Assembly: GCA_964236105.1 (NCBI GenBank)
Contig: CAXSBC010000006.1
Coordinates: forward strand, 62,001 to 126,000
Direction of reading: 5' to 3'
Source: Lichenicola sp964236105
GTDB lineage: Bacteria > Pseudomonadota > Alphaproteobacteria > Acetobacterales > Acetobacteraceae
DNA length: 64,000 nt
Both the position numbers and the translations under genes were made by a program. Below, piece after piece: positions 7,348-16,272 of the stretch; positions within the stretch are counted from its first letter, which is position 1, and every line of letters starts with the position of its first letter. Under the pieces are notes generated by a model. The model did not search any database. It was not told the DNA's origin and saw only the letters and a program-made list of their open reading frames with translations.

Positions 7348-8363
7348 CGCCGCCGTTCGCGGATCTGGCCGCTCTCCGGCAGCTCTGCCTTGCTCTGCCT
7401 GAGGGCGATGCGGCGGCGGCGGCATCGGCCCGCGCCCGCCAGGCCGCCCTGACCAAGCCGCCCGGCAGCCTGGGCCGGCTGGAGGAGCTGGCCTGCTGGC
7501 TGGCGCGCTGGCAGGGGCGCGCGCTGCCGCGCCTCGACCGGGTGGAGATCCTCGTCTTCGCGGGCAACCACGGCGCGACGGCGCACGGGATCTCGCCCTA
7601 TCCGGCCGCGGTCACCGCGCAGATGGTGGCGAACTTCGCCGCGGGCGGTGCGGCGATCAACCAGCTGGCCCGGGTGGCGGAGGCGGGCCTGCGGGTGATC
7701 CCGCTGCACGGGCTGACGGCGTGCGGCGACGTCAGCCGGGCGCCCGCCATGACGGAGGCGGCGTTCCTGGCCTGCGTCGCCGCCGGCTTCGACGCAGTGG
7801 CGCCGGACACCGATCTGCTCTGCGTGGGCGAGATGGGCATCGGCAACACGACCGCAGCCGCGGCGCTGTCGGCAGCCCTGTTCGGCGGCGCCGGCCGCGA
7901 CTGGGCAGGACGCGGCACCGGCCTCGACGATGCCGGGCTCGGCCGCAAGATCCGCGCTGTCGACGCAGCCCTGGCGCTGCATGCGGCGGCACGCGACGAT
8001 CCGTTGGACGCGGCACGCCGTGTCGGCGGCCACGAGCTGGCGGCGATCCTGGGGGCGGTGCTGGCCGCCCGGCTGTGCGGCGTGCCGGTGCTGCTGGACG
8101 GGTTCGTCTGCACCGCCGCCGCCGCACCGCTGCACCGGCTGAACCCGAGCGGGCTCGACCATGCGCTGGTGTCGCATCGCTCGGCGGAGGCGGGTCATGC
8201 GGCACTCGCCTCGGCGCTCGGGCAGGTGCCGCTGCTCGATCTCGGCCTGCGGCTGGGCGAGGCCTCCGGCGCGGCTTTGGCGGTGCCGATGCTGCGCGCC
8301 GCCTGCGCCTGCCACGCCGGCATGGCCTCGTTCGACGAGGCCGGCGTCTCGAACCGGACGTGA
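7344..8363 (+). CDS. cobT: Nicotinate-nucleotide-dimethylbenzimidazole phosphoribosyltransferase
   Basis: Transfers phosphoribose from nicotinate mononucleotide to dimethylbenzimidazole, giving alpha-ribazole phosphate for the lower loop of cobalamin. It has 339 residues, with KPPGSLGRLEELA near residue 33, VFAGNHGAT near residue 70, GEMGIGNTTAAAAL near residue 160 and a C-terminal FDEAGVSNR. The GTG start overlaps the cobB stop (GTGA), and its stop overlaps the cobS start. In Pseudomonas denitrificans naming this is CobU; it is not the cobaltochelatase subunit also called CobT. Confidence 0.95.
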   Translation: MTPPFADLAALRQLCLALPEGDAAAAASARARQAALTKPPGSLGRLEELACWLARWQGRALPRLDRVEILVFAGNHGATAHGISPYPAAVTAQMVANFAAGGAAINQLARVAEAGLRVIPLHGLTACGDVSRAPAMTEAAFLACVAAGFDAVAPDTDLLCVGEMGIGNTTAAAALSAALFGGAGRDWAGRGTGLDDAGLGRKIRAVDAALALHAAARDDPLDAARRVGGHELAAILGAVLAARLCGVPVLLDGFVCTAAAAPLHRLNPSGLDHALVSHRSAEAGHAALASALGQVPLLDLGLRLGEASGAALAVPMLRAACACHAGMASFDEAGVSNRT

Positions 8364-9127
8364 GCGGCGATCCTGGCCGGTTCTGGGCAGTCGGCGCCGA
8401 TCTGGCGGCCGGGTTCGGACTGCTGACCCGGCTGCCGGTCGGCTGGCTGGTGCGATCCGGCACGCCGTACCGGCCAGGGCGGGCGGTCTGGACCTATCCG
8501 CTCGCGGGCCTGCTGGTGGGCGGTGCTGCGGCCGCGATCCGGGCCGCCGGCGAGAGGGCCGGGCTGCCGCCGCTGCTGGGCGCCGCCTGGGCAATCGCGG
8601 GGGCGATCCTGCTCACCGGCGCGCTGCACGAGGACGGCCTGGCCGACACGGCGGACGGCTTCGGCGGCGGGCGCACGACTGCGAGACGGCTCGAGATCAT
8701 GCGCGACAGCCGGATCGGCAGCTATGGCGCGCTGGCGCTGATCCTGTCGCTGGCGGTTCGCGTCTCGGCCGTCTCCGCGCTGGCACCCGGCCGGGCGACG
8801 GCCATCCTGCTCGCGACCGGCCTGCTGTCGCGCGCCGCGATGCTGCCGGTGCTGGGGCTGCTGCCGCCGGCGCGACCGGACGGACTCGGGCACCGGGTGG
8901 GCCGGGTGCCACCCGTCGCGGCCGGCCTGGGCCTCCTGATCGCGGTCGTGCTCACCCTGACGCTGCTGCCGGTCCTGCGGGCGCTGGCGTCGATCGCGAC
9001 TGCCGGGATCGTGGCGCTGGCGGCGACGGCGCTGGCGCGGCGCAGGATCGGCGGCCAGACCGGCGACGTGCTGGGCGCCACGTGCTGTGCTGCCGAATGC
9101 GTGCTGCTGACGCTGCTCGCCGCCTGA
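8360..9127 (+). CDS. cobS: Adenosylcobinamide-GDP ribazoletransferase
   Basis: Integral membrane enzyme that joins adenosylcobinamide-GDP to alpha-ribazole (phosphate), the last step of cobalamin assembly. The 255-residue protein has FGLLTRLPVG near the N-terminus, the Asp-rich HEDGLADTADGFGGG near residue 95, RDSRIGSYG soon after and GQTGDVLGA near the C-terminus, with several hydrophobic membrane segments. The GTG start overlaps the cobT stop. The name follows the Salmonella scheme (CobV in Pseudomonas). The neighbouring cobC converges from the other strand with a 51-base gap. Confidence 0.94.
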   Translation: MSGDPGRFWAVGADLAAGFGLLTRLPVGWLVRSGTPYRPGRAVWTYPLAGLLVGGAAAAIRAAGERAGLPPLLGAAWAIAGAILLTGALHEDGLADTADGFGGGRTTARRLEIMRDSRIGSYGALALILSLAVRVSAVSALAPGRATAILLATGLLSRAAMLPVLGLLPPARPDGLGHRVGRVPPVAAGLGLLIAVVLTLTLLPVLRALASIATAGIVALAATALARRRIGGQTGDVLGATCCAAECVLLTLLAA

Positions 9128-9178
9128 CCGACCCTGTGTGCCGGCAAGGCCGGACGCCGGAATGCGGCTCGACGGCAG

Positions 9179-9736
9179 TCAGGCGTCGGCCGGGCCCGTC
9201 TCCAGGGTGTGGATCTGCAGCACTCCCATCGGCGGAGGTGCTGCCAGCAGGTCGGGCGCCTCGCCGCGCAGCATCGGGCCCAGCAGCCGCAGCGGGCCGC
9301 CATGCGAGACCACCAGGCACGACCGGCGATCGGCTGCCAGCTCCGCCCGCACGGCCGCGGTCCGCTCGATCAGCGCGCTGCCGGTCTCGCCGCCGGGCGG
9401 CGCGAAGCCGAGCGGATCGCGTGCCCAGCGATCCAGCGCAGCACGCGGCACCTGGTCCCAGTCGAGGCCTTCCCATCGTCCGAAATCCAGCTCGATCAGG
9501 CGCGGATCGCGCTCGACCGGGATGCCCAGCAACCGGCCCAGCGCCCTGGCCGGCAGCAGGCAGCGACCGAGCGGGCTGGTCCGGATCAGCATCGGCGCCA
9601 GCCGGCGCAGACTGGCGGCCAGCGACGGCAGGCTTGCCTGCCAGCCGTCAGCGAGCGGCAGGTCGGCACGCCCGTAGCACCGGCCCGGAACCGACCGGAC
9701 CGGCGGATGCCGCAGCAGCCCGACGCCGGCCGTCAC
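9179..9736 (-). CDS. cobC: Histidine phosphatase family protein, probable alpha-ribazole phosphatase
   Basis: The 185-residue product belongs to the phosphoglycerate-mutase-like histidine phosphatases. The N-terminal active-site motif reads LLRHPPV rather than the usual RHGxT, followed by GRCYGRADLPLA, which is common in alphaproteobacterial CobC-like proteins. RTSPLGRC (phosphate pocket Arg), LIELDFGRWEG and the second active-site His in VVSHGG are all present. Position beside cobS suggests removal of the phosphate from alpha-ribazole phosphate or cobalamin phosphate. The start is a GTG. The cobalamin role is inferred from context; another phosphatase substrate is possible. Confidence 0.8.
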   Translation of the reverse strand: MTAGVGLLRHPPVRSVPGRCYGRADLPLADGWQASLPSLAASLRRLAPMLIRTSPLGRCLLPARALGRLLGIPVERDPRLIELDFGRWEGLDWDQVPRAALDRWARDPLGFAPPGGETGSALIERTAAVRAELAADRRSCLVVSHGGPLRLLGPMLRGEAPDLLAAPPPMGVLQIHTLETGPADA

Positions 9737-9754
9737 GGTTGGCAGACGGCCGGC

Positions 9755-11224
9755 TCAGTCCTCGTAATGCGCGGCCACCAGCCGGTCCAGCAGGCGCACG
9801 CCGAACGCGGTGGCGCCCTTCGGCACGCCGGGCGCGTCCTTGGACGCCCAGGCGACGCCGGCGATGTCGAGATGGGCCCACGGCACGTCGCCGACGAAGC
9901 GCTTGAGGAACTGGGCGGCGGTGATCGAGCCGCCGGGACGGCCGCCGATGTTCTTCATGTCGGCGATCTCGGACCGCAGCGCCTTGTCGTAGGCCTCGCC
10001 CATCGGCATGCGCCACAGCTTCTCCCCCACCGACTGCCCGGCCTCGGTCAGGCGCTGCGACAGCTGGTCGTCGTTGCTGAACAGGCCGGCATGCTCGTGG
10101 CCCAGCGCCACGATGATCGCGCCGGTCAGGGTGGCCAGGTTGATCAGCGCCCGCGGCTTGAAGCGGTCCTGGGCGTACCAGAGCACGTCGGCCAGCACGA
10201 GCCGGCCTTCGGCGTCGGTGTTCAGCACCTCGATGGTCTGGCCGGACGCGCTCTTGACCACGTCGCCCGGACGCTGCGAGCGGCCGGACAGCATGTTCTC
10301 GACCAGGCCGACCAGCCCGACGGCGTTCACGCGCGCCTTGCGTCCGGCGAGTGCGGCCATCAGCCCGACCACCGTGCCGGCGCCGGCCATGTCCCACTTC
10401 ATGTCCTCCATGCCGCCGGCCGGCTTGATGGAGATGCCGCCGCTGTCGAAGGTGACGCCCTTGCCGACGAAGGCGACCGGCGCCGCGTCGCTGCCCGGCG
10501 CGCCGTGCCACTGCATCACCGCCATGCGCGCCGGCGCGTCGCTGCCCATGGCGACGCCGAGCAGCGCGCCGAAGCCCAGCTCCGCCATCCGCTCGGGCGT
10601 CAGGATCTCGATCTCCAGGCCGAGCGAGGACAGCTCGGCGATGCGATCGGCGAATACCGGCGGGGTCAGGGTGTTGGCCGGCTCGCTGACCAGGTCCCGG
10701 GCGATGAAGGCGCCGTGCGCGACCGCCTTCAGGGCCGGCCAGGCCGCCTGCGCGGCATCGGCGCCGCCACCCAGCAGCGTCAGGCGCTCGAGCCTGGGCA
10801 GCTCGTCCGGCTTCTGCCGGGTGCGGTAGAGGTCGAACCGGTAGCTCGACAGCACGGCACCCAGCGCCACCTGCGCCGCCAGCGCCGGCGGCACGCCGTC
10901 GGTGCCCAGTGCCGCGACCGCGCTGCCCTTGAGGGCGGCGTAGGCGGCGCTGCCGGCGGCCTCGGCGGCACGCGCGTCGAGCTCGGCCGCCTTGCCCAGG
11001 CCGATCAGCACGATGCGCGACAGCCCGCCTCCCGGGCCGAGCACGACGCAGCTCTTGTTCTTGGCGAAGGTGAACTCCGCCGCCTCGACCGCGCGCGACA
11101 CCGCACCGCCGCTCGCCTCGTCGGCCTGCAGAAAGAGCGGCGGCCGCTCGCCATCCTCCGAGACCAGCAGCGCCAGGGCGCCCAGGCGTGGCAGGGAGGC
11201 GGGCTTGAAGTCGATGTCCAGCAT
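9755..11224 (-). CDS. pepA: Leucyl aminopeptidase (M17)
   Basis: Cytosolic two-metal aminopeptidase removing N-terminal residues from peptides; in some bacteria PepA also binds DNA. The 489-residue product has a variable N-terminal domain and a C-terminal catalytic domain with VGKGVTFDSGGISIKP (metal and catalytic Lys) near residue 260 and the M17 signature NTDAEGRLVLAD near residue 340. ITAAQFLKRFV and WAHLDIAG close the domain as usual. It lies on the minus strand 18 bases before cobC, with the divergent cysQ beyond a 176-base gap. In related genomes pepA often sits beside lptF; here the two are about 6 kb apart. Confidence 0.95.
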   Translation of the reverse strand: MLDIDFKPASLPRLGALALLVSEDGERPPLFLQADEASGGAVSRAVEAAEFTFAKNKSCVVLGPGGGLSRIVLIGLGKAAELDARAAEAAGSAAYAALKGSAVAALGTDGVPPALAAQVALGAVLSSYRFDLYRTRQKPDELPRLERLTLLGGGADAAQAAWPALKAVAHGAFIARDLVSEPANTLTPPVFADRIAELSSLGLEIEILTPERMAELGFGALLGVAMGSDAPARMAVMQWHGAPGSDAAPVAFVGKGVTFDSGGISIKPAGGMEDMKWDMAGAGTVVGLMAALAGRKARVNAVGLVGLVENMLSGRSQRPGDVVKSASGQTIEVLNTDAEGRLVLADVLWYAQDRFKPRALINLATLTGAIIVALGHEHAGLFSNDDQLSQRLTEAGQSVGEKLWRMPMGEAYDKALRSEIADMKNIGGRPGGSITAAQFLKRFVGDVPWAHLDIAGVAWASKDAPGVPKGATAFGVRLLDRLVAAHYED

Positions 11225-11400
11225 GGCGGCACTCCGGTCTGGCGGCCTCGCCGCGGGGCGCAGGATCGTCGTCGCGTCTGACGGCTCGGAGGTGCGAGCT
11301 TATCAGCCGCGTGCCGGGCAGCCGCAAGGCCGCGGCAAACGAATCGGCGTCATGTCGCGCGTGCTTTGCAACCGTGGCGGTCATCGCCTAAGTCGGATGC

Positions 11401-12204
11401 ATGACCGCGCACCCTCTGCAGACTGACGGACCCGACGGCGATGCGCGGCTGCTGGCGCTGGCGGCCCGCCTCGCCGACGAGGCCGCCTCGGTCATCCTGC
11501 AGATCCGCGCGCGCGGCTTCGAGACGCTGTTCAAGCAGGACGACTCACCGGTCACCGAGGCCGACCGGCAGGCCGAGGCGCTGATCCTGGCCGGCCTGCG
11601 GGCCGGCTCGTCGATCCCGGTGATCGCCGAGGAGGAGGTCGCGGCCGGCCGGCTGGTCGAGGCGGGCGAGGCGTTCTGGCTGGTGGACCCGCTCGACGGC
11701 ACGCGCGAGTTCGCCGCCGGCCGCGACAGCTTCACGGTCAATATCGGCCTGGTCCGGCACGGGCGGGTGGTGCTGGGGGCAGTGGCCCTCCCGGCGCATG
11801 GCGAGCTCTATCTCGGCCGGCCGGGACACGGGGCGACCCGCCGGGACCGGCAGGGCGAGACGCCGATCCGGGTGCGGCCGGTCCCGGCGGACGGGCTCGC
11901 GGTGCTGGCGTCGCGCCACTACGCCGCGGACCCAGCGCTGCGCGCCTATCTCGGCCAGCAGCGGATCGCCAGCCTGGGCAATATCGGCTCGGCGGCGAAG
12001 TTCGTGCGCGTGGCGGAAGGCAGGGCGGATCTGTATCCGCGCCTCGGCCGCACGATGGAATGGGATACCGCCGCGCCGCAGGCGGTCGTCGAGGCGGCGG
12101 GCGGCAGCGTCACGCTGTTCAGCGGCGAACCGCTGCGCTACGGCAAGCCGGGCTGGGAGAACCCGCATTTCATCTGCCGCGGGGCGCCGCCGGAGATCGC
12201 GTGA
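11401..12204 (+). CDS. cysQ: 3'(2'),5'-bisphosphate nucleotidase
   Basis: Li-sensitive Mg-dependent phosphatase of the inositol monophosphatase superfamily that removes the 3' phosphate from PAP/PAPS, linked to sulfate assimilation. The 267-residue product has IAEEE near residue 79, the metal-binding VDPLDGTREF near residue 98 and MEWDTAAPQAVVEAAGG near residue 220. It opens a forward run with the Sua5-type gene, and is divergent from pepA across 11225-11400, where I see no convincing promoter elements. Another phosphatase of the same superfamily is the main alternative. Confidence 0.9.
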   Translation: MTAHPLQTDGPDGDARLLALAARLADEAASVILQIRARGFETLFKQDDSPVTEADRQAEALILAGLRAGSSIPVIAEEEVAAGRLVEAGEAFWLVDPLDGTREFAAGRDSFTVNIGLVRHGRVVLGAVALPAHGELYLGRPGHGATRRDRQGETPIRVRPVPADGLAVLASRHYAADPALRAYLGQQRIASLGNIGSAAKFVRVAEGRADLYPRLGRTMEWDTAAPQAVVEAAGGSVTLFSGEPLRYGKPGWENPHFICRGAPPEIA

Positions 12205-12390
12205 CGGGAAGCGGATCGGTGCTCGATGCCCCCGGGCGGCTGGCGGCGGGAGCGGGGCCGGACGGCGCGGCCGGACCGTGAAGCCGGGCCATCATCGCCG
12301 CATCCGGCACATGAGCGCGTCGACTCCGCCCCGGAGATGCTACACAGACACCGGCATGCAGCGCTCACCCCCGCCAGACCCGTGACCCTC

Positions 12391-13389
12391 ATGACGGAAC
12401 GTCTCGACGCCGATCCGGCCGGCATCGCGCGCGCGGTCGCGCTGCTGCGTGCCGGACGGCTGGTGGCGTTCGGCACCGAGACCGTCTACGGGCTGGGCGC
12501 CGACGCGACCGATGCGCGCGCCGTGGCCGCCATCTACGCGGCCAAGCGCCGACCGGGCTTCAACCCGCTGATCGCCCACTGCCCGGATGCGTCGGCCGCC
12601 TTCCGGCAGGTCGAGGCGGATCCCCGTGCCCGCCGCCTGGCGGCGCTGTTCTGGCCGGGGCCGCTGACCCTGGTGCTGCCGCGCCGAGCCGACGCCACCG
12701 TCTGCCCGCTCGCCGCCGCCGGACTGCCGACGCTGGCGGTGCGGGTGCCGGCCGGGCCGGTGGCCGGAGCACTGCTGCGGGCGGTGGGCCGTCCGGTGGC
12801 GGCACCATCCGCCAACCCGTCCGGCCGGATCAGCCCCAGCACGGCGGCGCATGTGCTGGCCGGGCTCGACGGCCGCATCGATGCGGTGCTCGATTCCGGT
12901 CCCTGCGCGGTCGGTCTGGAAAGCACGGTGCTGGATCTCGCGGGCGACCGGCCGGTGCTGCTGCGTCCGGGCGGCGTGGCCCTGGAGGCGATCGAGCGGG
13001 CGGTCGGCCCGGTGGACCGGCCTGCCGCCGCCGATCGTGCCGACCCGGCGCCCGCCTCGCCGGGACAGCTCGCCTCGCACTATGCCCCGCTGCTGCCGCT
13101 GCGCCTCGATGCGGTCGGCTGCACGCGCGGGGAGGCGCTGCTCGCCTTCGGGCCGGAGCCGGAGGGCGCCGGCCTGCTCTGGAACCTGAGCCCGACCCGC
13201 GACCTGGACGAGGCCGCGGCCCGGCTGTTCGCCGGCCTGCGTCATCTCGACGACCAGGGGCGGCGGGAGGGACTGACCGGGATTGCCGCGATGACCATCC
13301 CGGCCGAGGGTCTGGGCCTGGCGATCCGCGACCGGCTGCAGCGCGCCGCGGCGCCCAGGCCGTCCCTTCCATCGAACCCGGCCGTCTGA
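12391..13389 (+). CDS. L-threonylcarbamoyladenylate synthase, Sua5 type
   Basis: Makes threonylcarbamoyl-AMP from threonine, bicarbonate and ATP for the t6A modification of ANN-decoding tRNAs. The 332-residue product has the YrdC domain with FGTETVYGLGADA near residue 28, the KRR...FNPL pocket near residue 52 and APSANPSGRISPS near residue 138, plus the Sua5 C-terminal domain after the linker motif GQLASHYAPL. The ATG at 12391 was chosen because the frame upstream of it is low-complexity. The 12205-12390 gap holds nothing I can name. The hypothetical gene after it starts 7 bases beyond the stop. Confidence 0.92.
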   Translation: MTERLDADPAGIARAVALLRAGRLVAFGTETVYGLGADATDARAVAAIYAAKRRPGFNPLIAHCPDASAAFRQVEADPRARRLAALFWPGPLTLVLPRRADATVCPLAAAGLPTLAVRVPAGPVAGALLRAVGRPVAAPSANPSGRISPSTAAHVLAGLDGRIDAVLDSGPCAVGLESTVLDLAGDRPVLLRPGGVALEAIERAVGPVDRPAAADRADPAPASPGQLASHYAPLLPLRLDAVGCTRGEALLAFGPEPEGAGLLWNLSPTRDLDEAAARLFAGLRHLDDQGRREGLTGIAAMTIPAEGLGLAIRDRLQRAAAPRPSLPSNPAV

Positions 13390-13396
13390 ACGCGTC

Positions 13397-13945
13397 ATGA
13401 GAGAGCAGATCGACCCGAAGGAGCTGAAGACGCTCTCCGACATCCTGGCGCTGGTGCTCGAGGACCAGCCCGGCGAGGCGGCGAGCGCGCTGGAAGCGGT
13501 GCGCGCGCGCGCCAGGCGCAACGGCATCACCGGCGGCGCGCTCAAGAACCTGTTCGTGGCGCTGGCACCGAACCCGCCGCCGGCGGCGGCGCCGAAGCCG
13601 GCCGCCGCCAAGCCGCGCGCGCCGCGCGCCGGCGCCGGGGCGGCCACCGAGATCCAGGCGGCGCGCGCGCGGATCTCGCAGCTCAGCGCGGACGTCAACA
13701 AGCTCGATCTCGATCTGCGCGGCGCCACCGCCCGGATCGAGGCGCTGCGTTCGGAGCTGCATCTGACCCGGCAGGCGCGCGCCGAGGCGCAGCAGGCGCT
13801 GATGGCGACCCAGCATCTGGCGCCCAAGCGGGTGATGCTGCTGCTGACCGCCCTGTGCGGCCTGCTGATCGGCATCGCCGGCACCAGCGCGATCATGACG
13901 CTCGTCCGCGCTCCGGCCGCGATCAGCGCCACCTATCTGCAGTAG
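13397..13945 (+). CDS. Hypothetical coiled-coil protein with one membrane segment
   Basis: The 182-residue product is not one I recognise. Residues 1-50 form a predicted helical domain beginning REQIDPKELKTLSDILALVL; residues 58-80 are an Ala/Pro/Lys linker; residues 83-135 look like a coiled coil with heptad-spaced Leu and Ile; residues 147-168 are a hydrophobic segment of membrane length near the C-terminus. It could be a tail-anchored inner-membrane protein with a cytosolic coiled coil. It lies tightly between the Sua5-type gene and the FAD oxidase, 3 bases from the latter's first possible start. Confidence 0.75.
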   Translation: MREQIDPKELKTLSDILALVLEDQPGEAASALEAVRARARRNGITGGALKNLFVALAPNPPPAAAPKPAAAKPRAPRAGAGAATEIQAARARISQLSADVNKLDLDLRGATARIEALRSELHLTRQARAEAQQALMATQHLAPKRVMLLLTALCGLLIGIAGTSAIMTLVRAPAAISATYLQ

Positions 13946-13948
13946 GTC

Positions 13949-15397
13949 ATGGAGGATGGCACCGACCGCATGAGCACCGCGACCGACATGCTGATCCGCG
14001 GTCTCGCCGCGCGGCTGGGGCCGGGCGGGATGCTGACCGCGCCGACCGACACCGATCCCTATTGCAGCGACTGGCGCGGGCTCTATCACGGCCGCACGCC
14101 GGCGGTGCTGCGCCCGTCCGACACGGCGGCGCTGGCCGACTGCGTGCGCGCCTGCGCCGAGGCCGGCGCCAGGCTGGTGCCGATGGGCGGCAACACCAGC
14201 ATGGTCGGCGGCGCTGCGGTTTCGGAGGCGGGCGACGAGCTGGTGCTGAGCTTGTCGCGCCTCAACCGCATCCGCGCGATCGATCCGGTCGACATGACCA
14301 TGACCGTCGAGGCCGGCGTCACGCTCAAGGCGGCGCAGGACGCGGCGCGCGAGGCCGGACTGCTGCTGCCGCTGTCGATCAGCTCGGAGGGCTCGGCGCA
14401 GATCGGCGGCGTGCTGGCGACCAACGCCGGCGGCAACACCACGGTCCGCTACGGCAACGCGCGCGAGCTGGTGCTGGGGCTCGAGGCGGTGATGCCGGAC
14501 GGCACGGTGTTCGAGGGGCTCAGGCGGCTGCGCAAGGACAATACCGGCTACGCGCTGCGCCAGCTGCTGGTCGGCTCGGAAGGCACGCTCGGCATCATCA
14601 CCGCCGCCGTGCTGCGGCTCGAGCCGCGCCCGAGACAGGTCGAGGTGGCGCTGTGCGGGGTGGCGAGCCCGGACGCGGCGCTGGCGCTGTTCATGGCCTT
14701 CCGGCGGGCCGACCCGTCGGCGGTCCAGGCCTTCGAATACATGTCCGGCGCCGGCATGGCGCTGGTCTGCGCGCTGATCCCGGATGCCGTGCTGCCGCTG
14801 TCGGAGCCGGCGCCGCACTACGCGCTGGTGGAGCTCGCCACCGCGCGCAACGACGGCACGCTGCGCGCGCTGCTGGAGGGCGTGCTCGGCGAGGCGCTGG
14901 AGGCGGGCGGCGTGAGCGATGCGGTGATCGCCGAGAGCGAGACGCAGCGCCTGGCGATCTGGCGGCTGCGCGAGGAGCATGCGGAAGCGCAGAAGCGCGC
15001 CGGGGGCAACGTCAAGAACGACGTGTCGGTGCCGGTCTCCAGGGTGCCCGAGCTGATCGCGCGCGCCACCGAGGCGTGCGAGAGCCTGATCCCCGGCATC
15101 CGGGTGGCGCCCTTCGGCCATCTCGGCGACGGCAACATCCACTTCAACCTGGTGCAGCCGGAGGGCGCCGACCGGAGCGCCTTCATGGCCCGCGACCACG
15201 AGATCATGGACACGGTCTGCGCCGTCGTGCGCGCGCTGGACGGCAGCTTCTCGGCCGAGCACGGGGTCGGCCGGCTGAAGCCCTACATGATGGCGGACTG
15301 GCGCGGCGGCGCGGAGCTCGCGACCATGCGCCGGATCAAGCAGGCGCTCGATCCGCTGGGGATCATGAACCCGGGCAAGCTCCTCCCCGACGCATGA
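13949..15397 (+). CDS. FAD-binding D-2-hydroxyacid dehydrogenase (GlcD / D2HGDH family)
   Basis: Flavoprotein oxidising a D-2-hydroxyacid such as D-2-hydroxyglutarate, D-lactate or glycolate. The 482-residue product has the PCMH-type FAD domain with VLRPSD near residue 53, PMGGNTSMVGGA near residue 79, and GGVLATNAGGNTTVRYGNARELVLG near residue 150. The C-terminal domain carries the metal/substrate motif PFGHLGDGNIHFN near residue 388, SAEHGVG and GIMNPGKLLP. The ATG at 13970 in the same frame has GGAGGA upstream and may be the true start, giving 475 residues. The stop overlaps the MOSC gene (ATGA). Substrate cannot be decided from sequence. Confidence 0.9.
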   Translation: MEDGTDRMSTATDMLIRGLAARLGPGGMLTAPTDTDPYCSDWRGLYHGRTPAVLRPSDTAALADCVRACAEAGARLVPMGGNTSMVGGAAVSEAGDELVLSLSRLNRIRAIDPVDMTMTVEAGVTLKAAQDAAREAGLLLPLSISSEGSAQIGGVLATNAGGNTTVRYGNARELVLGLEAVMPDGTVFEGLRRLRKDNTGYALRQLLVGSEGTLGIITAAVLRLEPRPRQVEVALCGVASPDAALALFMAFRRADPSAVQAFEYMSGAGMALVCALIPDAVLPLSEPAPHYALVELATARNDGTLRALLEGVLGEALEAGGVSDAVIAESETQRLAIWRLREEHAEAQKRAGGNVKNDVSVPVSRVPELIARATEACESLIPGIRVAPFGHLGDGNIHFNLVQPEGADRSAFMARDHEIMDTVCAVVRALDGSFSAEHGVGRLKPYMMADWRGGAELATMRRIKQALDPLGIMNPGKLLPDA

Positions 15398-16209
15398 TCG
15401 GACGCGTGGAGAGCCTGCACCTCTACCCGGTCAAGGGCCTGCGCGGGCTGAGCCTGGACGGCACCGCGGTCGCGCGCCACGGCATCGCCGGCGACCGGCG
15501 CTGGCTGGTCACCGACCCCGACGGCGGCTTCCTGACCCAGCGGCACCTGGCCGCGATGGCGCGGCTCGACGCGGTCGCCACCGCGTCCGGGCTGCTGCTC
15601 CGGCACGCCGGGCGCGAGCAGGCGGTCGTCGTGCCGGGGGCCGCTGCAGCCCGGCTGACGGTGACGATCTGGCGCGACAGGGTCTCGGCGGCGCTGGCCG
15701 ATCCCGACGCCGACGCCTGGCTGTCGTCGGTGCTCGGGCGACCCTGCCGGCTGGTCTACATGGATGACGAGCGGGCGCGACCGGTCGACCCGAACTTCGC
15801 GCGGCCGGGCGACCATGTCGGCTTCGCCGACGGCTATCCGCTGCTCGCCGCCAGCCACGACTCGCTGGCGGTGCTGAACGAGGCGCTGGCGGTGCCGGTG
15901 CCCATGGACCGGTTCCGCCCCGGCGTGACGATCTCCGGGCTGCCGCCCTGGTCGGAGGACCGGTGGCGGCGGACGCGGATCGGCGGGATGGTGTTCCGCG
16001 CGCCCAAGCCCTGCACGCGCTGCGTCGTCATCACCCAGGATCAGCGGACGGGCGAGACCCCGGAGCCCGGCGAGCCGCTCCGCACGCTGGGTCGGATCAA
16101 CCGCCACCCGTCCGGCATCGTGTTCGGCGCCAACCTGATCCCGGAGGCGCCGGGCTGGCTGTCGGTCGGCGATCCGGTGGAGGTGCTTGAGGCCGTCCGG
16201 AACCGTTGA
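15394..16209 (+). CDS. MOSC domain protein (YcbX / mARC-like)
   Basis: The 271-residue product has an N-terminal MOSC beta-barrel domain starting SLHLYPVKGLRGLSLD with the typical GDRRWLVTDPDGGFLTQR, and a C-terminal MOSC domain with RFRPGV and the conserved cysteine motif KPCTRCVV near residue 207, followed by RINRHPSGIVFGANL. MOSC proteins bind molybdenum cofactor or carry sulfur; YcbX members reduce N-hydroxylated compounds. The ATG overlaps the stop of the FAD dehydrogenase, implying coupled translation. The physiological substrate is unknown. Confidence 0.85.
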   Translation: MIGRVESLHLYPVKGLRGLSLDGTAVARHGIAGDRRWLVTDPDGGFLTQRHLAAMARLDAVATASGLLLRHAGREQAVVVPGAAAARLTVTIWRDRVSAALADPDADAWLSSVLGRPCRLVYMDDERARPVDPNFARPGDHVGFADGYPLLAASHDSLAVLNEALAVPVPMDRFRPGVTISGLPPWSEDRWRRTRIGGMVFRAPKPCTRCVVITQDQRTGETPEPGEPLRTLGRINRHPSGIVFGANLIPEAPGWLSVGDPVEVLEAVRNR

Positions 16210-16272
16210 AGCTGGCGCAGGGCGGGGTGGTCGTCCGGATCGCTCGCAGCGAAGGCCGCCGCGCCGTCGCGT

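Noticed and set aside
12205..12390. Small gene between cysQ and the Sua5-type gene
   Set aside because: Short frames exist in this gap, but all are Arg/Gly/Pro-rich, without a ribosome site or family pattern.
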